Below, in pieces: positions 1 to 7,497 of a DNA stretch of 14,110 nt (positions are counted from its first letter, which is position 1; the number at the start of each line of letters is the position of its first letter). The DNA lies in NCBI GenBank assembly GCA_021784265.1, contig JAJXTA010000011.1:1-14110 (forward strand), read 5' to 3'. A program made the position numbers and the translations under genes. This DNA comes from a bacterium. GTDB lineage: Bacteria > Verrucomicrobiota > Verrucomicrobiia > Limisphaerales > J093. Below the pieces are notes generated by a model, which worked only from the letters and a program-made list of their open reading frames with translations, ran no database searches and was not told the origin of the DNA.

Positions 1-699
1 GGAAGAGCTTTTCAGCCCCAGCTTGTGTTCCTCCTTGCCGGTGGAGACACCCGGGAAGGTACGCTCGACCAAGAAGGCAGTCACGTGCTCGCCCTCCACT
101 TTGGCGAAAACCGTGAACAGATCGGCCCAACCCGCGTTGGTGATCCACATCTTGGCGCCGTTCAGCAAGAAGTGGCGGCCGTCGGGCGCCAGGACGGCCC
201 GGGTCTTCATCCCCAGCGCATCGGACCCGGACCCGGCCTCGCTGAGGCAATAGGCGCCCATCCACTCACCAGTGGCCAGTCTGGGGAGGTATTTCGCTTT
301 CTGCGCCTCAGTGCCGAAGCAGGCGACCGGCTGGGAACCGATGCCGGTATGGGCGCCGCAGGTGATGCCGAAGCCGGCCAGCCGGGTCAACTGCTCCGCG
401 ACGCCGATGCTGGCGGTCTTGCCCAAGCCCAGCCCGCCCCACTCCTCGGGCAGTTCGAGGGCCAGCAAACCCAGTTCGCCGGCCTGCCGAAAGAGCCGCA
501 CGGCCAGCCCCGCTTCCTGGTGCTCCAAGGCTTCCAGCCTTGGCAGGACCTCCTTGTCCATGAACTTCGCGGCCAGCTCGGCGAGCTGCCGGTCTTCCGG
601 GCCAAGGTCTTCCGGGGTAAACACCACGCCGGGGTCAGTCTCGCTCAAGAGGAAATGGCCGCCGGTAAGGTGGGGAGGCAGAGGTTGGAGTGCCGTCAT
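1..699 (-). CDS. Acyl-CoA dehydrogenase, Bacillus FadE/VLCAD-like, 3' end missing
   Basis: N-terminal 233 codons of a flavin acyl-CoA dehydrogenase, which makes the first double bond of the beta-oxidation cycle and passes electrons to ETF. The reading frame is open to the window edge, so the C-terminal half with the catalytic glutamate is not visible. Seen directly: the family signature CLSEAGSGSDALG at residues 151-163, the strand NGAKMWITNAGWADLF after it, and KLGLKSSS at the edge. Residues 13-30 (GGHFLLSETDPGVVFTPE) precede the usual N-terminal helices and resemble the extension of Bacillus FadE (YusJ) and the VLCAD/ACAD9 type, which suggests long-chain substrates; that is inference from resemblance. 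The ATG at 699 is the first in frame before that conserved segment. No Shine-Dalgarno is seen. It is the last visible gene of the fad-etf operon, 58 bases after the preceding gene, so it could also have its own promoter. Confidence 0.93.
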   Translation of the reverse strand, partial: MTALQPLPPHLTGGHFLLSETDPGVVFTPEDLGPEDRQLAELAAKFMDKEVLPRLEALEHQEAGLAVRLFRQAGELGLLALELPEEWGGLGLGKTASIGVAEQLTRLAGFGITCGAHTGIGSQPVACFGTEAQKAKYLPRLATGEWMGAYCLSEAGSGSDALGMKTRAVLAPDGRHFLLNGAKMWITNAGWADLFTVFAKVEGEHVTAFLVERTFPGVSTGKEEHKLGLKSSS

Positions 700-757
700 A
701 AACAAAGCAGGAAACGAGGCCTGAGGTTAGACTGGGGTTGGGGGTGACGCCTCGCGG
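700..757. other. Intergenic gap between FadF-like C half and acyl-CoA dehydrogenase
   Basis: This is the widest gap inside the operon, 58 bases. It has six-base inverted arms (CGAGGC at 715-720 and GCCTCG at 749-754), but the 28-base loop is too long for a convincing terminator. A GG...GC pair in the minus direction has spacing 11 rather than the 10 needed for sigma-54. I see no clear promoter, and read-through from upstream is the simplest assumption. Confidence 0.4.
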
Positions 758-1558
758 CTAGAGCCGCAGCCGTTCGACGAGGATCTCGGCAATATCCAGC
801 ACCCGCGTCGCGACGCCCTGTGCCGCCACCCCGTCGGTCATCATGGTCAAGCAGAAGGGACACGCCACGGCAACGGTGTGGGCGCCGGTGGCCAGAGCTT
901 CCTTGGCGCGTTGGGTACAGACGCGCTGCTGCGGGGCTTCTTCCATCCACAAGCGTCCGCCGCCCGCCCCACAACACGACGTCTTCTCCCGACAGCGCGG
1001 CATCTCCCGCACGGCGCCGTCCGCTCCCCCCTCCAGCGCCCGCTCGAGGACCTCGCGGGGAGCGGCGTGGACACCCTGCACCCGGGCCAGGTAGCAGGGA
1101 TCGTGGTAGGTGAGCGGCCCGCGGAGCGACACCGGCAGGGCGTTGGGCAGGCGCAGGCGGCCCTCGCGCAGGCACTGGACCAAGAGCTCGGTGTGGTGCA
1201 GCACCTCATAGCGGCCACCCAGAGGCGGGTAGTCGCTGCGGAAGGCATTCACGCAGTGCGGACAGTGGGCGACAATCTTGCGGACCTGGTACTTCGCGAG
1301 GGTGGCGATGTTGGCCGCCGCCAGCTCTTGGAAGAGCAGCTCCTCACCGAGGCGACGAGCGGTGTCGCCGGTGCAGCGCTCTTCGTTCCCCAGGATGGCG
1401 AAGTTCACGCCGGCATAGTTGAGGAGCGTCACCAGCGCCCGCGTCACCCGCTGGGCCCGGGGATCGTACGCCCCAGCGCAACCGACCCAGTAGAGGAACT
1501 CGAAGTGGGGGTTCTCCTGCACCGTCGGCGCGGCCGCAAGGGAGTCGGGGGGGCTCAT
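758..1558 (-). CDS. Soluble CCG-domain iron-sulfur protein, C-terminal half of a split FadF-type ETF:quinone reductase
   Basis: A 266-residue protein with two cysteine-rich (CCG, HdrB-like) domains. Domain 1 has C27 (YWVGCAG), C62 (RCTGD) and C99-x2-C102 (HCPHC). Domain 2 has C155 (HDPCYLAR), the paired C195-C196 (CCGAGGG) and C223-x2-C226 (CPFC). Domain 2 has the complete CX(n)CCGX(n)CxxC pattern. Domain 1 has a single cysteine where a pair is usual, so it may hold a different cluster or none. No signal peptide or membrane segment is seen. In FadF (Bacillus YwjF type), such a module follows directly on a membrane and di-[4Fe-4S] module in one chain of roughly 700 residues. Here that module is the preceding gene, and the two lengths sum to 707. 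The ATG lies in an ATGA overlap with that gene's stop, implying coupled translation. Inferred role: part of the complex taking electrons from reduced ETF to quinone. An HdrD/GlpC-like partner role with another donor is the alternative. Confidence 0.88.
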   Translation of the reverse strand: MSPPDSLAAAPTVQENPHFEFLYWVGCAGAYDPRAQRVTRALVTLLNYAGVNFAILGNEERCTGDTARRLGEELLFQELAAANIATLAKYQVRKIVAHCPHCVNAFRSDYPPLGGRYEVLHHTELLVQCLREGRLRLPNALPVSLRGPLTYHDPCYLARVQGVHAAPREVLERALEGGADGAVREMPRCREKTSCCGAGGGRLWMEEAPQQRVCTQRAKEALATGAHTVAVACPFCLTMMTDGVAAQGVATRVLDIAEILVERLRL

Positions 1559-2880
1559 GACGTTGGCTGGCCGACGGAAGCGGGTGGGTTCCGGCCCCGC
1601 ATCCAGTCGGTCCGGGCCTCGGGCGGCAGACCCCAGGGGTTGCCACTGGCTTGGAGCCGGCGCAGCACGACGGCCGCCGTGCCGCGCAGACCGCCTTCAG
1701 CCACCAGATTGCGCCGCAGGTCCAGGATCAGCCGCAGTGGGTCCACCCGCACCGGACACACAAACCCACAGGCGCTGCACGCCGTACAGGACCAGAGGGT
1801 CTCGGCGGCGATCCGGGCGTGGACATTGAACCGCTCCTCATTGCCCGACGACGGATCGCCGGCCCCGCCCGGGGCCAACCCGTCCAGCAGCCCGCGCAAA
1901 TCTTGGACGAGCCGCTTGGGGGAGAGCGGTTTGGCGGTCGCAGTGGCCGGGCAGGCCTCCTCGCACCGCCCGCATTCCATGCAGGCGTCCAGGCTCATGA
2001 GCTGTTGCCAGGTGAAATGCCGGAGATCGCGCACCCCGAGGCGCCCGGCGGCCTCGGCCTCCGCCGTCGTCACCGGGGCGAGGAACCCGACGGCGGGAGG
2101 AGCGCAGAGCAAGTTCAGCGGCCCCGTCAGGATGTGGAGCAGACGGGTGTAAGGGATTGCGGCCAGGAAGCCAAAAACGAGGAGCGCGTGCAGCCACCAG
2201 ACCGCCAGATGCCAGTGCCGCGCCTGCAGTTCGCTCAAACCCCGGAAAACGGAGGCCAGCGCCCAGCCCACCGGCGAACACCACGCCCCCAGGCCCACCG
2301 GCCGTTGCCACGTGATGCGCAAGGCCTCCACCACGTACCCGGTGACCCCGATCGTCAAGAACGAGCCGAGCACGTACCAGTCCGTCGTCCGGTGCCCCAC
2401 ACTGGCAGGCCGGCGCAGCCGCCGCCCAAAAAAAAGAGCGGTCCCCAGCAGGAACACCAACCCCAGCACATCGAGCGTGAACTCGTAGCCGACGTAATAC
2501 GCGCCGTGGTGAAAGTGGAGCTTCTCGGACACCATGCCGGCCAAGTGGTCAACTTCCAGCAACGTGGTGCCCAGCAGCAGGACCAGGAAGCCGATGAAGA
2601 GTGAGCCGTGGGCCCAACTGGACAACCCACGGCCACGCACCCGCTGCTGGCCCAGGCCCTCGACCCAGAGCCGGCGCAGCCCCGGTCGCCAACGGGCAAG
2701 CAGGTTGCCGAGCGCCTCGGCCGCGAGGGCCGGCGGCGGGATGGGTTGGCCTTGCCGCCACCGCCGCACCCGCCGCCAGAAACCAATGGCCCCGACCCCC
2801 AGGGAGACCGCGGCCACCAGGTAGAACAAGGCCTGGGACGACGGCGGGATGTTCCCAAAGGTCTCGCGGGTGGGGGTCAT
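1555..2880 (-). CDS. Membrane-anchored di-[4Fe-4S] protein, N-terminal half of a split FadF-type ETF:quinone reductase
   Basis: A 441-residue protein. Residues 1-250 have hydrophobic segments near 16-34, 90-108, 134-152, 168-187 and 225-243, resembling the NarI-type haem b membrane domain. H91 and H231 lie in or beside such segments, and the HFHH (122-125) and RHWH (221-224) clusters flank others; these are candidate haem ligands, not proven. Two ferredoxin motifs follow: C300/C303/C306/C310 (CMECGRCEEACP) and C365/C368/C371/C375 (CTACSACGFVCP), each with the CxxCxxCxxxCP spacing of a [4Fe-4S] cluster. The C-terminus (SGNPWGLPPEARTDW) matches the linker that in FadF leads straight into the CCG domains, which here start the next gene. 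The start ATG overlaps the etfA stop as ATGA, and the stop overlaps the next start the same way. Adjacency to etfBA points to oxidation of ETF and reduction of membrane quinone. The family assignment is firm; the exact electron acceptor is inference. Confidence 0.88.
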   Translation of the reverse strand: MTPTRETFGNIPPSSQALFYLVAAVSLGVGAIGFWRRVRRWRQGQPIPPPALAAEALGNLLARWRPGLRRLWVEGLGQQRVRGRGLSSWAHGSLFIGFLVLLLGTTLLEVDHLAGMVSEKLHFHHGAYYVGYEFTLDVLGLVFLLGTALFFGRRLRRPASVGHRTTDWYVLGSFLTIGVTGYVVEALRITWQRPVGLGAWCSPVGWALASVFRGLSELQARHWHLAVWWLHALLVFGFLAAIPYTRLLHILTGPLNLLCAPPAVGFLAPVTTAEAEAAGRLGVRDLRHFTWQQLMSLDACMECGRCEEACPATATAKPLSPKRLVQDLRGLLDGLAPGGAGDPSSGNEERFNVHARIAAETLWSCTACSACGFVCPVRVDPLRLILDLRRNLVAEGGLRGTAAVVLRRLQASGNPWGLPPEARTDWMRGRNPPASVGQPTS

Positions 2881-3860
2881 CGGCGGCGCAACTTGTCCAC
2901 CAACTCGGGGACGGCTTGGTGGATGTCGGCGATCAGGCCATAATCGGCGACCTCAAAGATGGGGGCCTCCGGGTCGCGGTTGATGGCCACAATCACCCGG
3001 CTATCTTTCATGCCGGCCAAGTGTTGGATGGCCCCAGAGATGCCGAGCGCAACGTAGAGCTCCGGCGCAACGGCCTTGCCGGTCTGGCCGATCTGGAGCG
3101 AGTTAGGGACCAAGCCCGCATCGACCACCGCCCGCGAGGCCCCTACCGCCGCCCCGAGCGCGTCGGCCAATCCGCCGACCAACTGCTCGAACTCCTGGCT
3201 CGTCTTGAGGGCGCGCCCGCCGGCCACGACCACGCGCGCCTCGGTGGCGTCCGGCCGCGCCGAGACCTTCTCCTCCCGCGCTTGGAAAGTCAGGTAGTTG
3301 GGCAGGGTGACGGCCTCCACCGCCAGCATCTCCACCACCGCCAGTCCCGGCGCGCTCGCGGGGGCGGCAAAGGCTGCCGGGCGGACCGTCAGAAATCTCA
3401 CCGGCCCCTCCAGCGTGGCGGTGCCCAGGACATTGCCCGCGAACATCAACCGCTGAAACGTGAACCCGCCGCCGTCCGCCTGCACGGCCACGACCTCGCT
3501 CAGCATTCCGGCGTCAAGAAGCGCCGCCGCGCGGGGCAGGACATCTTTGCTGTAGGTCGAGGCGGCGGCCACGACCATCGTGACGCCGCAGGCGCCGACG
3601 GCCTGCGCGAGGAGGTGGGCGTGTTTGTCGGCCAAGGGTTCGCGGAGCGCGGGATGATCCGCCACCAGCACCCGGGCCGCGCCGTACGTGCGGAGCGCCT
3701 CCGCCACCGCCCCCACACCCTCGCCCAGGACCAAGAAATCGAAGGTCCCACCCGCCCGGGCGCAGACCTGCGCCGCGAAACCCGCCGCGGCGAGCGTGAC
3801 GGGTTTGAGCCGGCCGTGAGCGTGTTCGGCAAGAACAAGGAGATGGGACAAGGCTTCCAC
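2877..3860 (-). CDS. etfA: Electron transfer flavoprotein alpha subunit
   Basis: The FAD-binding subunit of ETF, which collects electrons from acyl-CoA dehydrogenases. The C-terminal FAD domain is textbook: GGRALK from residue 214, AVGASR near 238, the glutamine-rich loop IGQTGK, then [16 protein letters not shown] with S275 and H280, and NRDPEAPIF...ADYG. The N-terminal domain (residues 1-185) is the more variable one. I chose the GTG at 3860, 13 bases after the etfB stop, because EtfA proteins begin with the first beta strand (here [14 protein letters not shown]) almost at once; this gives 327 residues, close to the usual length of about 310-330. An ATG at 3917 would add 19 unconserved residues and overlap etfB by 44 bases; it is less likely but not excluded, since neither start has a Shine-Dalgarno. 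The stop overlaps the next gene's ATG as ATGA. Confidence 0.95.
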   Translation of the reverse strand: MEALSHLLVLAEHAHGRLKPVTLAAAGFAAQVCARAGGTFDFLVLGEGVGAVAEALRTYGAARVLVADHPALREPLADKHAHLLAQAVGACGVTMVVAAASTYSKDVLPRAAALLDAGMLSEVVAVQADGGGFTFQRLMFAGNVLGTATLEGPVRFLTVRPAAFAAPASAPGLAVVEMLAVEAVTLPNYLTFQAREEKVSARPDATEARVVVAGGRALKTSQEFEQLVGGLADALGAAVGASRAVVDAGLVPNSLQIGQTGKAVAPELYVALGISGAIQHLAGMKDSRVIVAINRDPEAPIFEVADYGLIADIHQAVPELVDKLRRR

Positions 3861-3873
3861 GGAGGGGCGACGC

Positions 3874-4629
3874 TCAGACCACCCGCGCTTCGTCGCGGAG
3901 CCGGGCCAGAAGTTCATCCACGCTCTGCACGCGCACCCCGGCCTTGCGCCGGGGCGCCGGGGCGAGGTGGAGCAGCCGGGTCCGCGGGGTGGGATCGACG
4001 CCCAGCTCCGCCGGGGTGACCTCCTGGATCGGCTTCTTCTTGGCGCGGAGGATGCCTAAGGCCGTCACGTACCGCGGTTCGTTCAGGCGCAGGTCCACCG
4101 TGACCACGGCGGGGAGCGTGACCGTGACGGTCTCAGTGCCGGAGTCGGTCTCCCGTCCGCACCGCGCCGTGCTCTGATCTGGCCCAAGGTCCAGGCGGGA
4201 GACGAAGGTGGCCTGGCCGATGCCCAGCCGGGCGGCGAGCATCTGCCCGGTTTGGTTGCAGTCGTCGTCGATTGCCTGTTTCCCCATGAGGATCAACTGC
4301 GGCTGCTCCCTCCGGCAGACCGCCGCCAACAATTTGGCGACCGCAAACGGATCCAGCGGGGCGACCTCACGCACAAGCACCGCCCGGTCGGCCCCCATCG
4401 CCAGACCGGCCCGCAGCGTCTCCACACCCGTCTCGGCGTCGATGCCAACGACCACGATTTCGCTGGCGCCGCCTTGCTCCTTGAGCCGGATGGCGGCCTC
4501 GAGGGCAATGGCGTCGAACGGGTTGAGGGCAAACCTCACCCCCTCTGTCGCGATGCCCGCGCCGTCGGACCGGACCCGGATTCGGGTATCGGGGTCCGGC
4601 ACGCGTTTGGCGGCGACCAATATCTTCAT
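3874..4629 (-). CDS. etfB: Electron transfer flavoprotein beta subunit, canonical non-bifurcating type
   Basis: A 251-residue partner of EtfA that binds AMP and carries the loop that docks onto dehydrogenases. Seen: N-terminal MKILVAAKRVPDPDTRIRV, GKQAIDDDCNQTGQMLA at about 116-132, and DLRLNEPRY at 179-187 followed by the lysine stretch AKKKPI at 196-201. The DDDCNQTGQ form, rather than the DGDTAQVGP form of bifurcating ETFs, places it in the canonical group that simply delivers electrons to an ETF:quinone reductase, which fits the FadF-like neighbours. The recognition loop differs slightly from the usual TLPN, reading TALG at 189-192. The ETF beta signature region reads RETDSGTETV rather than the common EVDGG form. 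The ATG overlaps the stop of the acyl-CoA synthetase gene as ATGA. Identification is firm. Confidence 0.96.
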   Translation of the reverse strand: MKILVAAKRVPDPDTRIRVRSDGAGIATEGVRFALNPFDAIALEAAIRLKEQGGASEIVVVGIDAETGVETLRAGLAMGADRAVLVREVAPLDPFAVAKLLAAVCRREQPQLILMGKQAIDDDCNQTGQMLAARLGIGQATFVSRLDLGPDQSTARCGRETDSGTETVTVTLPAVVTVDLRLNEPRYVTALGILRAKKKPIQEVTPAELGVDPTPRTRLLHLAPAPRRKAGVRVQSVDELLARLRDEARVV

Positions 4630-6320
4630 CGCGCGTGGCCGTGGTAGAGGGCGTCCAGCTCGGCGTGGTAGCGGCGCACGATCACCCCGCGGCGCACTTT
4701 GTGCGTGACGGTGACTTCGCCCTGTTCGGCGCTGAACGGGCGACTGAGCAGGAGGATCCGCTTGACGCGTTCCGGCGGGCTCACGGCGGCCATCAGATCA
4801 TCCACCCGCCGCTGGAACCACGCGCTCAGCCGCGGGTCCCGCACAACACCTTCCGCGGTCGGCAGGCTCGTCCCCGCCTCTTGGGCCGCCGCCGCCAAAC
4901 GGTCCGGCCGGGGGGCAATGATGGCGGCGACGAACGGCCGAGCGTCGCCATACACCACTGCTTGTTCGATGAACGGGTCAGCCACCAAGAGCCCTTCCAG
5001 CAGCGCCGGGGCAATGTTCTTGCCGCTGGCCGTGATGATGAGGTCTTTCTTGCGGCCCGTGATGCTCAGAAAACCGTCACCGTCCAGCGCGCCGAGGTCG
5101 CCCGTGCGCAACCAGCCGTCGTGGAGGACCGCGGCGGTCGCCGCCGGATCGTGCCAGTAACCGCGCATCACATGCGGCCCACGGGTGAGGAGTTCGCCGT
5201 CCGGGGCGATCTGGACCTCGATGCCGGCAATCGGCGGGCCCACCGTGCCCACCTTCCAGCGGTCGCGCCGGTTCACCGCAATGATCGGCGAGGTTTCCGT
5301 CAGGCCGTAACCCTCGAACACCGGGACGCCGGCCTCCCGGAGACCCGCCGCCACCGGCACGGGCAGGGGTGCGCCGCCCGAACAGAGGTAGTCCAACCGC
5401 GCGCCCAACAGGTCCCGCGCGGCCGCCGCCCGCGCCGGGGCCGGCAGCGCCCGGAGCTGGGCCCAGACCTTTTCCAAGGGACGAGGCACGGAGGTGAACC
5501 CCATCGGCTGGATCTCGCGCAGGTTCTCGAGCAAGGTGAGAGGCGATTCCGCCAGCGCCAGCGTCGTGCCCATCCGCGTCGTGGCGTAGTGGTCCACGCA
5601 GCGGGCAAAAACATGGCTGTAGGGCAGCCAGCTCAACATCACCTCGGCGCACCCGAATTGGAAGACGTCCTGGGCGGCGGCGGAGTTGGAGAGGAGGTTG
5701 CCGTGGCTCAGCATCACCCCCTTGGGCTCACCGGTCGTGCCACTGGTATAGATGATCGTGGCCAGACTGTCCGGCCCCAGGTCGGCCTCGCGTTGCGCCA
5801 CCGCTTGGCGCCCCTGGAGGCCGGCGCGGCGGCCCGCCTGGCATAACCCGGCCCAGGACAAGGTCCGCCCTCCCCAGCCGGGCGGGAGCGGGTCCACCGG
5901 ATCGAAGCCGACGACGAAACGTAACTCGGGCAGGCCCTCCAGAACCGCCGCCACCTTTTGAAGCTGGGCGGTGTCACTGACGACGATCCCGCGAGCGCCG
6001 CTATGGGCGAGCTGGTAGCGCACCTGGGCGGGGGAAGCTGGGGCGTGGATCGGCACATCTACCGCGCCGGCGGAAAGAATCGCGTGGTCAGCCACCAGCC
6101 ACTCGCAGCGATTTTCGGCCAAAAGCGCCACCCGGTCCCCGGCCTTGAGGCCGACCGCCACCAGACCGGCGGCGGCGTCGTCGGCGGCCTGGCGGTACTC
6201 GTCCCAGGTCAGATGCTGCCAGAGCCGGTCGCGCTTGAACCGGAGCGCTGGCAGCGGCCCCAGCCGGGCGGTGGTGGCGCGGTGGAGGGCGCAAAGGCTG
6301 GAGAAATCGGCGGCGCTCAT
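4626..6320 (-). CDS. Long-chain acyl-CoA synthetase (AMP-forming)
   Basis: A 564-residue ANL-superfamily enzyme that activates free fatty acids with ATP and CoA before beta-oxidation. Motifs in order: the P-loop YTSGTTGEPKG at 191-201, LPYSHVFAR at 232-240, YGLTETSP at 338-345, the TGD adenylate-binding motif at 406-408, TGRKKDLI at 421-428, and SGKNIAP at 432-438. LPYSHVFAR and the C-terminal block near 553-566 (GEVTVTHKVRR in place of the commoner GELTPTLKxRR) are typical of the Faa1/FadD15 branch (COG1022) rather than E. coli FadD, so I give no symbol. The altered C-terminal block is mildly unusual. No signal peptide or clear membrane helix; probably cytoplasmic or membrane-associated. It sits 16 bases after fadA and overlaps etfB by ATGA. 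Chain-length preference cannot be read from sequence. Confidence 0.95.
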   Translation of the reverse strand: MSAADFSSLCALHRATTARLGPLPALRFKRDRLWQHLTWDEYRQAADDAAAGLVAVGLKAGDRVALLAENRCEWLVADHAILSAGAVDVPIHAPASPAQVRYQLAHSGARGIVVSDTAQLQKVAAVLEGLPELRFVVGFDPVDPLPPGWGGRTLSWAGLCQAGRRAGLQGRQAVAQREADLGPDSLATIIYTSGTTGEPKGVMLSHGNLLSNSAAAQDVFQFGCAEVMLSWLPYSHVFARCVDHYATTRMGTTLALAESPLTLLENLREIQPMGFTSVPRPLEKVWAQLRALPAPARAAAARDLLGARLDYLCSGGAPLPVPVAAGLREAGVPVFEGYGLTETSPIIAVNRRDRWKVGTVGPPIAGIEVQIAPDGELLTRGPHVMRGYWHDPAATAAVLHDGWLRTGDLGALDGDGFLSITGRKKDLIITASGKNIAPALLEGLLVADPFIEQAVVYGDARPFVAAIIAPRPDRLAAAAQEAGTSLPTAEGVVRDPRLSAWFQRRVDDLMAAVSPPERVKRILLLSRPFSAEQGEVTVTHKVRRGVIVRRYHAELDALYHGHAR

Positions 6321-6336
6321 GGGTCAGGAGGGCGGC

Positions 6337-7497
6337 TCAGTCGCACTGCTCGAAGAGGGTCGCCACACCCTGGCCCTGGCCCACACACATCGTGGCCAAC
6401 CCGTAGCGCGCCCCTTCGTCGCGCATGCGATAGAGGAGCGTGGTGGCGATGCGCGCCCCGCTGGCGCCCAGCGGGTGGCCGAGGGCGATGGCGCCGCCAC
6501 GCGTGTTGAGGCGCGGTTCGTCCAGCCCGAGCAAGTCCAGCACCGTGAGCACTTGGACCGCGAAGGCCTCGTTGATCTCAATCGCCCCAACCTCCGCCAG
6601 ATTCAATCCGGCGCGGCGGAGGGCCTTCCGCACTGCCGGCACGGGGCCGACACCCATTTCGCACGGCTCCACCCCCGCGACGGCCATCGCCTTGACCCGT
6701 GCCAACGGCCGGTAGCCCAGCTCGGCCGCACGCCGCGCGGACATCAGCAGCACCGCCGCCGCCCCCACATTGACCGGCGAACTGTTGCCCGCCGTGACCG
6801 AGCCGCCGGCGGGGTTGAAGGCTGGAGGCAACTTGGCGAGCGCGGCGATGGAGGTTTCGGGCCGCACGCATTGGTCGGTGGCGATCCACCGCTTGCGCCC
6901 CTGGCCGTCCCGCCCGAGCACCGGAACGATCTCGTGGCTAAACTTGCCGCCAGCGTGTGCCACCGTCGCCTTCTGATGGCTGCGCAAGGCGAAGGCGTCC
7001 TGCCGCTGCCGGCTCACGCCGTACTTCCGGGCGAGGTACTCCGCCGTCAGGCCCATCTGCATGATCCCACGGTGATGGCGGCGGAACATGGCCGGTGAGG
7101 GATTGTAGTCCTTGGTCATGGGGACATGGTGCATGTGCTCAACCCCGCCCGCAATTTGCACGTCCTCACAGCCCGCGATGATGCTCATGGCGGCATTATT
7201 GAGCGCGCAGAGGCTGGAGGCGCAGTTGCGATTCACCGTTTCCCCGCCGGTCGCCACCGGCAAGCCGGCGATCAACACCGCACTCCGCGCCACGTCCACC
7301 CCCTGTTCGCCTTGCTGTTGCACGCAACCCCATTTGACGTCCTCGACCAGGTGCGGGTCGAGCCCGGCCCGCTCGAGAAGGGCGTTGATGAGGTACGCGG
7401 ACAGATCGTCGGCGCGCACGTCCCGGAAGAAACCTTCCTCCGGCGAGGCCTTGGCAATCGGGGTGCGGACGGCATCGACGATCACGGCGACATTCAT
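6337..7497 (-). CDS. fadA: Acetyl-CoA C-acyltransferase (3-ketoacyl-CoA thiolase)
   Basis: The thiolase of the beta-oxidation complex, cleaving 3-ketoacyl-CoA with CoA to acetyl-CoA and a shortened acyl-CoA. It has 386 residues, against 387 in E. coli FadA. Catalytic features: nucleophile C92 in VNRNCASSLCALN, NEAF at 309-312, GHPLGASGAR with H341, and C371 in MCVGQGQGVATLFEQ, the FadA-style ending. GGVEHMHHVPM (118-127) and the N-terminus VIVDAVRTPI also match FadA rather than acetoacetyl-CoA thiolases. I chose the ATG at 7497 because it begins the conserved first strand and forms an ATGA overlap with the fadJ stop. The frame is open 195 bases further upstream, but that stretch lies in fadJ and encodes unconserved Arg/Gly-rich sequence. 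It probably forms the alpha2-beta2 complex with the FadJ product. Confidence 0.96.
   Translation of the reverse strand: MNVAVIVDAVRTPIAKASPEEGFFRDVRADDLSAYLINALLERAGLDPHLVEDVKWGCVQQQGEQGVDVARSAVLIAGLPVATGGETVNRNCASSLCALNNAAMSIIAGCEDVQIAGGVEHMHHVPMTKDYNPSPAMFRRHHRGIMQMGLTAEYLARKYGVSRQRQDAFALRSHQKATVAHAGGKFSHEIVPVLGRDGQGRKRWIATDQCVRPETSIAALAKLPPAFNPAGGSVTAGNSSPVNVGAAAVLLMSARRAAELGYRPLARVKAMAVAGVEPCEMGVGPVPAVRKALRRAGLNLAEVGAIEINEAFAVQVLTVLDLLGLDEPRLNTRGGAIALGHPLGASGARIATTLLYRMRDEGARYGLATMCVGQGQGVATLFEQCD

Noticed and set aside
707..721. Possible second sigma-54 promoter before the acyl-CoA dehydrogenase gene
   Set aside because: The GG and GC are eleven bases apart instead of ten, and the surrounding bases do not match the -24 or -12 boxes.
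1555..1558. Frameshift in a single fadF gene
   Set aside because: Both halves have complete, plausible termini, the junction is a precise ATGA overlap like three others in the operon, and extra linker residues are present on both sides. Kept as a point to verify with reads.
878..2152. Long open frame on the plus strand opposite the split FadF genes (with similar ones at 2601-4019, 4635-5846 and 8571-9923)
   Set aside because: The translations are rich in Arg, Pro, Gly and His without domain motifs, and each lies opposite a gene with clear catalytic residues. In GC-rich DNA such antisense frames stay open by chance.
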